The notes below the pieces were generated by a model. That model ran no database searches. It was not told where the DNA came from and saw nothing but the letters and a program-made list of their open reading frames with translations. The translations under genes were made by a program, and so were the position numbers. Positions 54,336 to 62,748 of a DNA stretch of 64,000 bases are shown piece after piece. Origin of the DNA: Abyssisolibacter fermentans (GTDB lineage Bacteria; Bacillota; Clostridia; Tissierellales; MCWD3); the NCBI RefSeq assembly GCF_001559865.1, contig NZ_LOHE01000002.1:102490-166489 (forward strand). The letters run 5' to 3'. Positions within the stretch are counted from its first letter, which is position 1, and the number at the start of each line of letters is the position of its first letter.

Positions 54336-55706
54336 ATGTTTTGTAAATATTGTGGAACGGAAATTGATGATGACAGCAAGGTTTGTAGTAATTGTCACAA
54401 AGAGCTAGAACCAGTTAGTGTAAAATTAGAGAAAAAGGAATCAGAGACAATTGAAACTTCTCATGAAGTTTGTAGTGTTGCCAGTAACAATAGTACTTAT
54501 AACAATAATAAATCGATAAGTATTATAGATTTGTGTAGATCTAGCGTTACAACATTAGTTCTTAATTTAATTTTATTCATTTCAATTTTTTCACCTTGGA
54601 TAGGTCCTAATGAGAGATTTATGGATTTTATATATTCTTTAAGCGGTTATGAATTAACAGATATATTGTCTCTAGCACCATTGAAAGTAATTTCTTATGT
54701 TAGACAATTTTCTGAAATAATGAATGCTTTTGGCGGAGGGTCTGCTATTCCTTGGCAAATAAAAACTATGTATGTTTTTTATTTAATATTGGGACTTGCT
54801 ATAGTTTCTATAGTATTTCAATTAATAAATAAAACTAAAAATGCTAGAATTGTAGCTATAGTTAATAGTATTTTAACTATTGTCATGTGTGTAGGGATAT
54901 TTATTTTTTCACACTCAGAAAGCGGTCTAGAGTTAATTGCTGGCTTAGATTATGGTTTTTATTTAGCATTGATAAGTTCAATAATTCTATTAATTGCAAA
55001 TATAAAAACATTTATTGACATAAAAAGATACGGAGCAGACAATATTGAAGAGAATATTAACTATAAAGGAATTATTAAGAATGGTTTTGCTAAGATTAAG
55101 CAAGAAGGTGCTAAAAAAGATAAAATTCAATACACTTTTATAGCAATTGGTGGATTAATATTATTAAATATCATAGTATATATGTGTAAAACGACCTTTG
55201 ATTTTTCATTATTGTTAATTATGATAAGCATTATATTAATTAGTGGTATAAGTTTTTTGAAGGTAAATGTTAAATATAGTATTGAAGTTGCTAAATGTTT
55301 AGAAGAATTTAGAATATCAATGAAAAAAGCTACTGATTTTATGAGTAGATATGAAAATATATTGAATGCTATAGCCTATATTTATATATTAGTTATAACA
55401 ATTGATATTTTTACTACAGGTATTTCATTTTTATCTTTTATATCTAATATAGCTAGTTATATATTCTGGATTGCTATATGGAGAGCTTTCGCTGCAAATA
55501 ATACTAATTTAGTTGTTAATGGGTTGAGTTTGATAATAATAAATAAAATTGTTCATAGCATATATCTTTTACAAGATACTTTCCCAATGTATTCATCAAG
55601 CATCTCTGTAAAGATATTTATTTACAGCACTGTTTTATTATATTACTATGTAAACATTGCTAAAAAAGAAAAAAATGAAATTGCACAAGAAAACAAGAAT
55701 GTATAA
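54336..55706 (+). CDS. Zinc-ribbon multi-pass membrane protein, unknown function
   Basis: The 456-residue protein starts with a zinc ribbon (FCKYCGTEIDDDSKVCSNC, residues 2-20). A polar linker follows, then about nine hydrophobic helices (~70-230 and ~265-450). A soluble segment (~230-262) lies between the two membrane blocks. Zinc ribbons of this type usually mediate protein contacts on the cytoplasmic face. I do not recognise the family beyond that. GGGGGT precedes ATG 54336. The next gene starts 51 nt after its stop. Confidence 0.75.
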   Translation: MFCKYCGTEIDDDSKVCSNCHKELEPVSVKLEKKESETIETSHEVCSVASNNSTYNNNKSISIIDLCRSSVTTLVLNLILFISIFSPWIGPNERFMDFIYSLSGYELTDILSLAPLKVISYVRQFSEIMNAFGGGSAIPWQIKTMYVFYLILGLAIVSIVFQLINKTKNARIVAIVNSILTIVMCVGIFIFSHSESGLELIAGLDYGFYLALISSIILLIANIKTFIDIKRYGADNIEENINYKGIIKNGFAKIKQEGAKKDKIQYTFIAIGGLILLNIIVYMCKTTFDFSLLLIMISIILISGISFLKVNVKYSIEVAKCLEEFRISMKKATDFMSRYENILNAIAYIYILVITIDIFTTGISFLSFISNIASYIFWIAIWRAFAANNTNLVVNGLSLIIINKIVHSIYLLQDTFPMYSSSISVKIFIYSTVLLYYYVNIAKKEKNEIAQENKNV

Positions 55707-55757
55707 GATAGAAAATCTGTTGATAATCAACAATAGGATATACAAGGGGGAAACTTC

Positions 55758-56399
55758 ATGGCTACGTGGATTACTCATTTGCGAGTGGCTGAAAAACTTT
55801 TAAAAGAGTTTGATTTTAATAAAAAAGAATTTCTAATTGGTAATATTGCACCAGATTCAGGTGTGCCTAATGAGGATTATACTGAATTTGATCCACCTAC
55901 AGCAATAACACATTTTAGAAATGGTGGACAAATCAAAGCAGAAGAATTTTATGAAAAATATGTATGTAGAACAAATATTAGTAAAAAAGAGTTGGATTTT
56001 TGCATAGGGTATTATGTGCATTTGTTGACAGATAAATTGTGGTCGAAGTTACATAATCAAAAAAAGAAACAAATTATAGAATATGAGGAGCAGTTAAATA
56101 ATGATCCAAAATTCATATGGAAAGTAAAAGAAGATTGGTATGGACTAGATTTTATTTATCTAAAAGAACATGATGGTAATGTATTTGACGAGTTTATGAA
56201 ATTGAGTTTGGAAAAAGAATATCTAGATTATTTTCCAAAAGGAGCGATTAATAAAAAAGTAAAATATATACAGGATTATTATTCAATGAATGACGAGGCT
56301 GATATTTACACGGGTAAATATTTAAAAAAAGAAGAAATGAATAGATTTGTTGATGATACAAGTGTTGAAATAAGAAATACATTAAATAAAAATCTATAA
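55758..56399 (+). CDS. Zinc-dependent phospholipase C-like protein
   Basis: The 213-residue protein resembles the Zn-dependent PLC (PF00882-like) family. It shows THLRVAEKLLKEF at the start, then GNIAPDSGVPN, ITHFRNG and GYYVHLLTDKLW, which supply metal-ligand His and Asp residues. There is no signal peptide, so it appears cytoplasmic, unlike secreted PLC toxins, and the substrate is unknown. GGGGG lies before ATG 55758. Confidence 0.85.
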   Translation: MATWITHLRVAEKLLKEFDFNKKEFLIGNIAPDSGVPNEDYTEFDPPTAITHFRNGGQIKAEEFYEKYVCRTNISKKELDFCIGYYVHLLTDKLWSKLHNQKKKQIIEYEEQLNNDPKFIWKVKEDWYGLDFIYLKEHDGNVFDEFMKLSLEKEYLDYFPKGAINKKVKYIQDYYSMNDEADIYTGKYLKKEEMNRFVDDTSVEIRNTLNKNL

Positions 56400-56630
56400 A
56401 TGTGTTAAAGCAAAGTATTTAACTAAAATAAAATATATAAAGTTATTTTGGATAAAACTCATTTACACTAGTATAAGTGAGTTTTATTATTCAAAATCAT
56501 ATGGATAATTTAGGTCATAAATTAATATATGAATTTGAAAAAACAATTATAAATATTCTTTATCTTGATGTATATATATGTTTTGTGAGATAATTGTTAT
56601 TATAGACTAATAAAAGGAGTGGATGTTTAT

Positions 56631-56684
56631 ATGCTAAATATCAAAAAATCATTGGAGTTTGTAGTTAGGCGACTTAATAAATAA
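56631..56684 (+). CDS. 17-residue leader peptide upstream of the CD3324-family gene
   Basis: AAAGGAGTGG lies about 9-10 nt upstream of ATG 56631, which opens MLNIKKSLEFVVRRLNK ending at TAA 56684. The last codons and the stop are the left arm of the hairpin at 56671-56739, so ribosome position could affect the fold. No match to a known leader peptide is recognised. Confidence 0.45.
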   Translation: MLNIKKSLEFVVRRLNK

Positions 56685-56739
56685 GTGCGTTTAACTTAAT
56701 CAAAGAAGAATAAGTTTGCCGTTCTTTATTTGTTAAGTC
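56671..56739 (+). promoter_or_regulatory. Hairpin in the leader of the CD3324-family gene
   Basis: GACTTAATAAATAA (56671-56684) pairs with TTATTTGTTAAGTC (56726-56739), 13 of 14 positions. An inner stem of AACTTA with TAAGTT is also possible. It lies 24 nt before the RBS of the next gene but does not cover it. Confidence 0.5.
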
Positions 56740-56779
56740 AATATTTAATTCTAAAACATATTTATAGGAGGAATTAAAT

Positions 56780-57046
56780 TTGAATTATAAGAATGGTAAA
56801 GATATTTTGCCAAATGAGTTGCTAATGGAACTTCAAAGATATATACAAGGTGAAATAATTTATATACCAAAACAAAAAAATAAACATGCGGCTTGGGGTG
56901 AAAATAATGGCACTCGTAAAGCTTTAAAAGTAAGGAATAAAGAAATATATAAGTTATATAAATCTGGACAAAGAATTAATGAAATTATGAAGATGTATAA
57001 TTTATCTGAAGCTAGTATAAGAAAGATAATAGTTAATGAAAAATAA
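56780..57046 (+). CDS. CD3324-family helix-turn-helix protein
   Basis: The 88-residue protein matches the CD3324 family: NYKNGKDILPNELLMELQRY, then QGEIIYIPKQ, WGENNGTRK and a C-terminal helix-turn-helix (INEIMKMYNLSEASIRKIIV), related to the Mor activator fold. It probably binds DNA; no target is known. The start is TTG 56780, with AGGAGG 8-9 nt upstream. A short leader peptide and hairpin precede it. Confidence 0.8.
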   Translation: MNYKNGKDILPNELLMELQRYIQGEIIYIPKQKNKHAAWGENNGTRKALKVRNKEIYKLYKSGQRINEIMKMYNLSEASIRKIIVNEK

Positions 57047-57140
57047 AGAGAGGTATTTTATGAGTATATTACTGGGTTAATAGTAGAGCTAAAATTGATA
57101 AATTTCTAAAAAAGGTAGACTAATAATACCTTTATTTGTT

Positions 57141-57259
57141 GAACAGAGAATCCCAATCTATGATTTGGCGTAAATCACTTACTCATGAGTAAAGAATAGA
57201 AATCTGTGATTTCTTGTGAATTCACTTACTACTAGTAGCAAAGGTGAGTGGGAGTTCAA
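57141..57259 (+). repeat. Composite of two core repeats
   Basis: A core with a CCCAATC/GATTTGG stem is joined by ACTCATGAGT to one with the AGAAATC/GATTTCT stem, the same arrangement as at 826-940. It ends GGTGAGTGGGAGTTCAAT. The rest of the 57047-57446 gap is AT-rich with no gene. Confidence 0.75.
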
Positions 57260-57446
57260 TATGAAATTTATCTAGCTTAAACTATTAATATATGCTCATA
57301 TTATGCCTTTTATTATGCGTATAAGTAGATGTCGTAGCTATCGATAATTAATATTAATATATTAAGAGTAATTTAATAGTTTTTGCTATTAGCTCTACAT
57401 ATTATTTTAAAGAATATAAAAAATAATATGTAAAGGAGTAAATGAA

Positions 57447-59354
57447 TTGAATACAAATACATTTGAAAAATTAGAATATAATGAATTATTAGAAAGATTA
57501 AAAGAATATTGTGTAAGTGGTTTAGGTAAAACACTAGTTGATAAATTAAAACCATTTACAAGCTTAGAAGCTGTAAAAAAACGACTAAGAGAAACAACAG
57601 AAGCTAAAAAAATCTTATTTAGTGTAAATCATGTACCATTTGATGGGATAAATGATATAAATGCTGTAATAAGTAAACTCAGCAAGTTTGAATTATTAAC
57701 ATCACAAGAGTTAATGATGATATCAGATTTTTTGAGAGGATGTAGAAGATTAAAAAAATTCATGTCAGATCAAGAGTTCTATGCTCCAATTTTAAGTGAA
57801 TATTCATGGTCATTAACAGAATATAGAGACATAGAAGATGAAATTAATAGTATGATCAAAAACAGTAAAATTGCTTCTGATGCTACAAAAGAACTGTCTA
57901 GGATTAGAAGAAAAATTGATATTCTTGAAGATAAAATAAAAAGAAAATTAGATGATTTTATCACGTCCTCAAAGAATAAAAGTTATATGCAAGAGTTTTT
58001 TGTTAGTAAAAGAGGAGATAAATATGTAGTACCTATAATAGCATCTTATAAGAATAAGGTAGAAGGTAATATTATAGATTATTCTACAAAAGGTACAACT
58101 GTCTATATAGAGCCAAAAATAATTGCTAAATTAAATCATGAATTAGCTGATTTAAGGTTAAGTGAGCAGCAAGAAGAATATCAAATATTAGCGTATTTAA
58201 CAGGATTAGTCCAGGAAAATGCAAAAGGTATATGTATAAATGCAGAATTAATAGCCCAATATGACTTGATATTTGCTAAAGCTAAATACAGCGAAAAAAT
58301 TAATGGGATAGAACCCAAAATAAATGCAAATGGATATATAAATATAATAGAAGGAGAACATTTTCTATTAGGTGAAAAATGCGTTCCTTTAAATATACAT
58401 GTAGGAAAAAACTACAGAACTTTAGTAATTACAGGACCTAATGCAGGCGGGAAGACTGTTGCTTTAAAAACTGTAGGTATATTAACTTTGGCAGTGCAGA
58501 TGGGTCTCCATGTAAAAGCCCAAAAAGGTACTGAATTATCGATATTTAAGAATATCTTTGTGGACATAGGAGATAATCAGAGCATAAAAAATGCCCTTAG
58601 TACATTTTCATCTCACATGAAAAACATAGCAGACATAATAAATAAAGCAGATAAAAATACATTAATACTTTTTGATGAGCTAGGTGTTGGGACTGAACCT
58701 AATGAAGGAGCTAATTTAGCAATTGCAATTTTAGAAGAATTATATTACATGGGCTGTATAACTGTAGTTACAACGCATTATGCAGATATAAAAGAATATG
58801 CAACTAAACATTTTGATTTTGAAAATGCACATATGAAATTTGATACTGAGACTTTACAGCCACTTTATGAACTAATAATAGGAAAAGGCGGAGAAAGCAA
58901 TGCTTTGTGGATTTCGAGAAAAATGGGACTAAAAGAAACAGTTATAAAAAGAGCACAAAAATATATATCAACCAAAGAATACAATTTTAAACCGATAAAA
59001 CAAAATAAGCTTATAGTTGATGAAAATTTACAGGAAGATAGTAAAGAAGAGATTGAATTGAGAATTGGAGACAGAGTCAAGATTTTAGGTACTGATGAAA
59101 GGGCAATTGTATTCAAAGAAGTAGATAAATATAATAATATAGAAATAATGGTTGGTAGTGAATTTAGAGAAATAAATATTAAAAGAGTGACATTAGAAGT
59201 CAAACGTGAAAATTTGTATCCTGAAGGTTATGATTTAAATAGTTTATTTGTTAAATACAAAGACAGAAAATTGGAAAAAGATATAAAACGAGGCTCTAAA
59301 AAGGCATTGAAAAATATACAAAAAGAACTTAAAAAGAAAAAAATTACAACATGA
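57447..59354 (+). CDS. MutS2-like ATPase lacking the Smr nuclease domain
   Basis: The 635-residue protein matches MutS2 in the core. The N-terminal helical part is FEKLEYNELLERLKEYCVSG. The ATPase domain has Walker A TGPNAGGKTVALKT (~residue 330), Walker B LILFDELGVGTEPNEGANLA, and a VTTHYADIKEYA motif. A KOW-like segment is IGDRVKILGTDERAIVF. The usual C-terminal Smr endonuclease domain of about 80 residues is absent; the chain ends in a basic tail. MutS2 acts on stalled ribosomes or recombination intermediates. The start is TTG 57447, 8 nt after AAAGGAG; an ATG at 57442 gives only a two-codon frame. Confidence 0.9.
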   Translation: MNTNTFEKLEYNELLERLKEYCVSGLGKTLVDKLKPFTSLEAVKKRLRETTEAKKILFSVNHVPFDGINDINAVISKLSKFELLTSQELMMISDFLRGCRRLKKFMSDQEFYAPILSEYSWSLTEYRDIEDEINSMIKNSKIASDATKELSRIRRKIDILEDKIKRKLDDFITSSKNKSYMQEFFVSKRGDKYVVPIIASYKNKVEGNIIDYSTKGTTVYIEPKIIAKLNHELADLRLSEQQEEYQILAYLTGLVQENAKGICINAELIAQYDLIFAKAKYSEKINGIEPKINANGYINIIEGEHFLLGEKCVPLNIHVGKNYRTLVITGPNAGGKTVALKTVGILTLAVQMGLHVKAQKGTELSIFKNIFVDIGDNQSIKNALSTFSSHMKNIADIINKADKNTLILFDELGVGTEPNEGANLAIAILEELYYMGCITVVTTHYADIKEYATKHFDFENAHMKFDTETLQPLYELIIGKGGESNALWISRKMGLKETVIKRAQKYISTKEYNFKPIKQNKLIVDENLQEDSKEEIELRIGDRVKILGTDERAIVFKEVDKYNNIEIMVGSEFREINIKRVTLEVKRENLYPEGYDLNSLFVKYKDRKLEKDIKRGSKKALKNIQKELKKKKITT

Positions 59355-59372
59355 ATTAAAGAATAAAAGATA

Positions 59373-59411
59373 ATATAAACCCTTTTGGTTAAGCAAAAGG
59401 GTTTATATTCT
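59373..59411 (+). terminator. Rho-independent terminator of the MutS2-like gene
   Basis: A perfect 15-bp stem (59373-59387 with 59394-59408; AAACCCTTTTG with CAAAAGGGTTT at its core) and a 6-nt loop. Confidence 0.9.
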
Positions 59412-59550
59412 ATAGGTAATTAAAAACTACTTATAAAATTGATAGTAAATTATTTAACGCATTAAAATTAATTCTACAAAAAACTTAATAAGTACCTTTT
59501 TATGTATAAATTTAGTATAATATAATAAAAACAAAAATGGGGGATAAAGG

Positions 59551-60372
59551 ATGTTAAGAGAAAAGCTTAAAAAAATATTAAACAACGATAAATTGCCACA
59601 AAATATCAACAATTATGATTTTGCTCTAGAATTAATGGATAATATAGGATCTACAGATCCAGAATTAAGAGATGATTTAGTACTTACGGTTTTATGGAAA
59701 ATGATTTTAAATTATGATTCATTAAAAACGAATGAATTAAAAGCATTATTAGATGTTTGCATAAGTGAAAATCACTTGTACAAAAACATAGGACAAGCTG
59801 GAGATGATGTATTTAATAGAACATTTACAATGTTAATGATAGCAGTTATAATATGTTATGATAATGAAAAAAAAGAAATATTATCTCAAGAAGAGTTTAA
59901 TTATATATTCGATTCTACCATAAAATATGCAAAAAACGAAAAAGATGTAAGAGGATATATCGATAAAAAAGGATGGGCACATTCAACAGCTCATACAGCT
60001 GATGCATTTGTTGAATTAGTACTATCAAGATATATAACAAAAGAGATGGCATTAGAAATTTTAACAATAATAAAAGATAAAATTTGCATTGACAACTATA
60101 CATACATAAATGAAGAAGATGAAAGACTAATTATAGCGGTAATAACTATAGTAGAAAAAAATTTAGTTGATGAAAAGGATATAATTAATTGGATAAAATC
60201 TTTTAAAGATATCAATATACCTGATAAATATCCTGAAAAAGGTCATCTACTTGTAAATAGAAAGAATTTTTTAAGAAGTTTATATTTTAGAATGGTAAAA
60301 AAACAAATGAATGAGAAATACATAAATATAGTATTTAGTATTATTAATGAAACGGATAGTTATGCTAATTAA
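59551..60372 (+). CDS. DUF2785 domain protein
   Basis: The 273-residue, mostly helical protein matches the DUF2785 family: LMDNIGSTDPELRDDLVLTV, GDDVFNRTFT and the signature KGWAHSTAHTADAFVELVLS. No signal peptide or membrane segment is seen. The function is unknown, although the family is often near stress or resistance genes. GGGGGA precedes ATG 59551. The stop is followed by the hairpin that covers the RBS of the next small gene. Confidence 0.85.
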   Translation: MLREKLKKILNNDKLPQNINNYDFALELMDNIGSTDPELRDDLVLTVLWKMILNYDSLKTNELKALLDVCISENHLYKNIGQAGDDVFNRTFTMLMIAVIICYDNEKKEILSQEEFNYIFDSTIKYAKNEKDVRGYIDKKGWAHSTAHTADAFVELVLSRYITKEMALEILTIIKDKICIDNYTYINEEDERLIIAVITIVEKNLVDEKDIINWIKSFKDINIPDKYPEKGHLLVNRKNFLRSLYFRMVKKQMNEKYINIVFSIINETDSYAN

Positions 60373-60386
60373 AGTTAATTAAATTT

Positions 60387-60439
60387 CATACCTCCTTGCA
60401 AGTTTGAATATATTTTATAAATACATGCAAGGAGGTATG
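60387..60439 (+). promoter_or_regulatory. Perfect hairpin sequestering a ribosome binding site
   Basis: CATACCTCCTTGCA (60387-60400) is the exact complement of TGCAAGGAGGTATG (60426-60439), which contains the AAGGAGG of the following small gene. The loop is 25 nt. In an RNA transcribed through the DUF2785 gene, the fold would hide the RBS. A transcript that starts inside the loop would leave it open. It could also act as a terminator, but it has no T run. Confidence 0.7.
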
Positions 60440-60445
60440 TTAAAC

Positions 60446-60613
60446 ATGAAAAATGATTTAATAGATAATATAACAGACTATATAAAAAAAGAAATTGACA
60501 AGCCATTGGATGATTATAACTTAAATACAAGGCTTTGGTCTAAAGGTTATAAGAGAGCACTGTTTGATATTCTAAGAAAAATAGAGGATAATAAAAGAAG
60601 AAATTTAAAATAA
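60446..60613 (+). CDS. 55-residue charged helical protein, unknown function
   Basis: The product is Lys/Asp-rich, with MKNDLIDNITDYIKKEIDKP at the start and a basic C-terminal tail (LRKIEDNKRR). No family is recognised. ATG 60446 is preferred because AAGGAGG (60429-60435) lies 10 nt upstream; ATG 60437 is too close, and ATG 60404 lies before the hairpin. The RBS is buried in a perfect hairpin. It lies between the DUF2785 gene and the S9 peptidase gene. Confidence 0.6.
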   Translation: MKNDLIDNITDYIKKEIDKPLDDYNLNTRLWSKGYKRALFDILRKIEDNKRRNLK

Positions 60614-60690
60614 GTTTTGTGAATTATTACATACTAACCATTAATTAGTGTTATTTAAAATAATAAGGTACAAGTGAAAGGAGAATAGTA

Positions 60691-62694
60691 ATGACAAATA
60701 TTAAATTAGATGATTTAGTAAAATACAAGTTTTTATCTAAGGTTAAATTTTCTCCAAATGGAGAATATGCATGTTTTGTAGTTCATGACAGCAATTTAGA
60801 AAACAATAACTACCAATCATATTTATGGCTATATAAAATTAAGGACAAAAAGTATTATCAATTGACTACATTTGGTAAAGAATCAGACTTTATTTGGTCT
60901 TTTGATAGCAACCAAATAATATTTTCTAGTTTAAGAGATAAAGATGATGAAAAAAAACAAGAAGAAGGAGAAAATTTCACTCAGTTCTATACAATAAATA
61001 TACATGGTGGAGAAGCTAAAAAAGCATTTAGTATACCTAAAAATGTAGATGAAATAGCTTTAATAGATGAAGAATCTTATATATTTTCTTCTTCAATGAA
61101 CGTAAACCAAAAAGAGTTATATCATCTTGATGAAGAAAGTAAGAAAAAAGAATTGAAACAAAGAAAAGAAGACAAGGATTATGAAATATTAGATGAAATA
61201 CCGTATTGGGGTAACGGTTTAGGTTATACAAATAAAATCAGAACAGGATTATATTTGTATAATGTAAACACTAAAAGAATTCAGCAGTTATCAGATAAAT
61301 ATATGAATGTAGAATATTTTGAATTAAATAAAGATAAAGATAAAGTTATTTTTATAGCAGAAGAATTTAAAGATAAAATGAGATTTATAAACAAAATATA
61401 TTTGTACGATATAAATAGTTCAAAATTAGAAGAAATACCAGCACATGATGATTTTAGTTATAATTATGTAGGATTTTTCAATAAAAATGAATTAATATGT
61501 AATGGTTCTGATATGAAAGCATATGGCTTAAATGAGAACGGTAAATTTTATTTAATAGATATTAATACTAATAAAGCAGATTGTATAACACCTGATTTTG
61601 ATTATAGCTTATGGAATTCAGTTAATTCAGATTGCCGTTTTGGAAATAGTGTTGAGTTAAAGGTTATTAATGAAGAATTATACTTTATCGTCACAAAACG
61701 AGATAGCTCATATTTAAATAAGCTTGATAGAAATGGAAATATAACTACATTAACTAAACTTAACGGAAGTATAGATAATTATGATGTATATAACGACAAA
61801 ATACTATTTATTGGATTGAGAGGTTTGAAGCTACAAGAGTTATATGAATTAAATGGCGATGATGAAAAGCCAATTACGAACTTTAATGGATGGGTTCAAT
61901 CAGAAAAAACAGTAGCATCAATAGAAAAATTAGTTGTAGAAACAGATGAAGGTGTATTAATAGATGGTTGGGTTATGAAGCCGGTTGATTTCAAAGTTGA
62001 CAAAAAATATCCCGCTATATTAGATATACATGGTGGTCCCAAAACAGCTTATGGAGAAGTATTTGTACATGAAATGCAGTACTGGGCTAATAGTGGATAT
62101 TTTGTATTCTTCTGCAATCCTAGAGGCAGTGATGGTAGAGGTAATGAGTTTGCCGATATAAGAGGAAAATATGGTACTATAGATTATGATGATTTAAGTA
62201 AATTTACTGATGCAGTTTTAGAAAAATATCCTCAGATTGACAAGGATAGAGTTGGTGTGACAGGTGGGTCTTATGGTGGTTTTATGACTAATTGGATTAT
62301 TGGACATACAGATAGATTTAAAGCTGCTGCTTCACAAAGAAGTATTTCGAATTGGATATCATTCTTTAACACAAGTGATATTGGATATTTGTTTGGATAT
62401 GATCAATGCTTAGATGAACCTTGGAACAATTACGAAAAACTATGGCAGCATTCTCCACTTAAATATGCTAATAATGTAAAAACTCCTACATTATTTATAC
62501 ATTCAGAGGAGGACTATAGATGTTGGTTAGCAGAAGGTATGCAAATGTATACTGCAGTAAAATATCACGGTGTTGATACTCGTATGTGTATTTTTAGAGG
62601 AGAAAACCATGAGCTTAGTAGAAGTGGAAAACCTAAGCATAGAATTAAGAGATTACAAGAAATAACAGATTGGTTTGATGAATATTTGAAATGA
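60691..62694 (+). CDS. S9-family prolyl oligopeptidase-like peptidase
   Basis: The 667-residue cytoplasmic protein has an N-terminal beta-propeller (~residues 10-390, with blades such as FSPNGEYACFVV) and a C-terminal alpha/beta hydrolase domain (~420-667). The catalytic Ser is in GVTGGSYGGFMTNW, Asp in HSEEDYRC and His in GENHELSRSG. It belongs to the acylaminoacyl- or dipeptidyl-peptidase group that clips short peptides. AAAGGAG precedes ATG 60691. A terminator shared with fba follows. Confidence 0.94.
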   Translation: MTNIKLDDLVKYKFLSKVKFSPNGEYACFVVHDSNLENNNYQSYLWLYKIKDKKYYQLTTFGKESDFIWSFDSNQIIFSSLRDKDDEKKQEEGENFTQFYTINIHGGEAKKAFSIPKNVDEIALIDEESYIFSSSMNVNQKELYHLDEESKKKELKQRKEDKDYEILDEIPYWGNGLGYTNKIRTGLYLYNVNTKRIQQLSDKYMNVEYFELNKDKDKVIFIAEEFKDKMRFINKIYLYDINSSKLEEIPAHDDFSYNYVGFFNKNELICNGSDMKAYGLNENGKFYLIDINTNKADCITPDFDYSLWNSVNSDCRFGNSVELKVINEELYFIVTKRDSSYLNKLDRNGNITTLTKLNGSIDNYDVYNDKILFIGLRGLKLQELYELNGDDEKPITNFNGWVQSEKTVASIEKLVVETDEGVLIDGWVMKPVDFKVDKKYPAILDIHGGPKTAYGEVFVHEMQYWANSGYFVFFCNPRGSDGRGNEFADIRGKYGTIDYDDLSKFTDAVLEKYPQIDKDRVGVTGGSYGGFMTNWIIGHTDRFKAAASQRSISNWISFFNTSDIGYLFGYDQCLDEPWNNYEKLWQHSPLKYANNVKTPTLFIHSEEDYRCWLAEGMQMYTAVKYHGVDTRMCIFRGENHELSRSGKPKHRIKRLQEITDWFDEYLK

Positions 62695-62700
62695 TACTAA

Positions 62701-62741
62701 AAAGGGACTAACCATAAATAAATATTGGTTAGTCCTTTAAT
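62701..62741. terminator. Bidirectional terminator between the S9 peptidase gene and fba
   Basis: AAAGGGACTAACCA (62701-62714) pairs with TGGTTAGTCCTTT (62726-62738), with a one-base bulge and a 10-nt loop. Each side has an A/T run, serving convergent genes. Confidence 0.85.
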
Positions 62742-62748
62742 CTACTCA

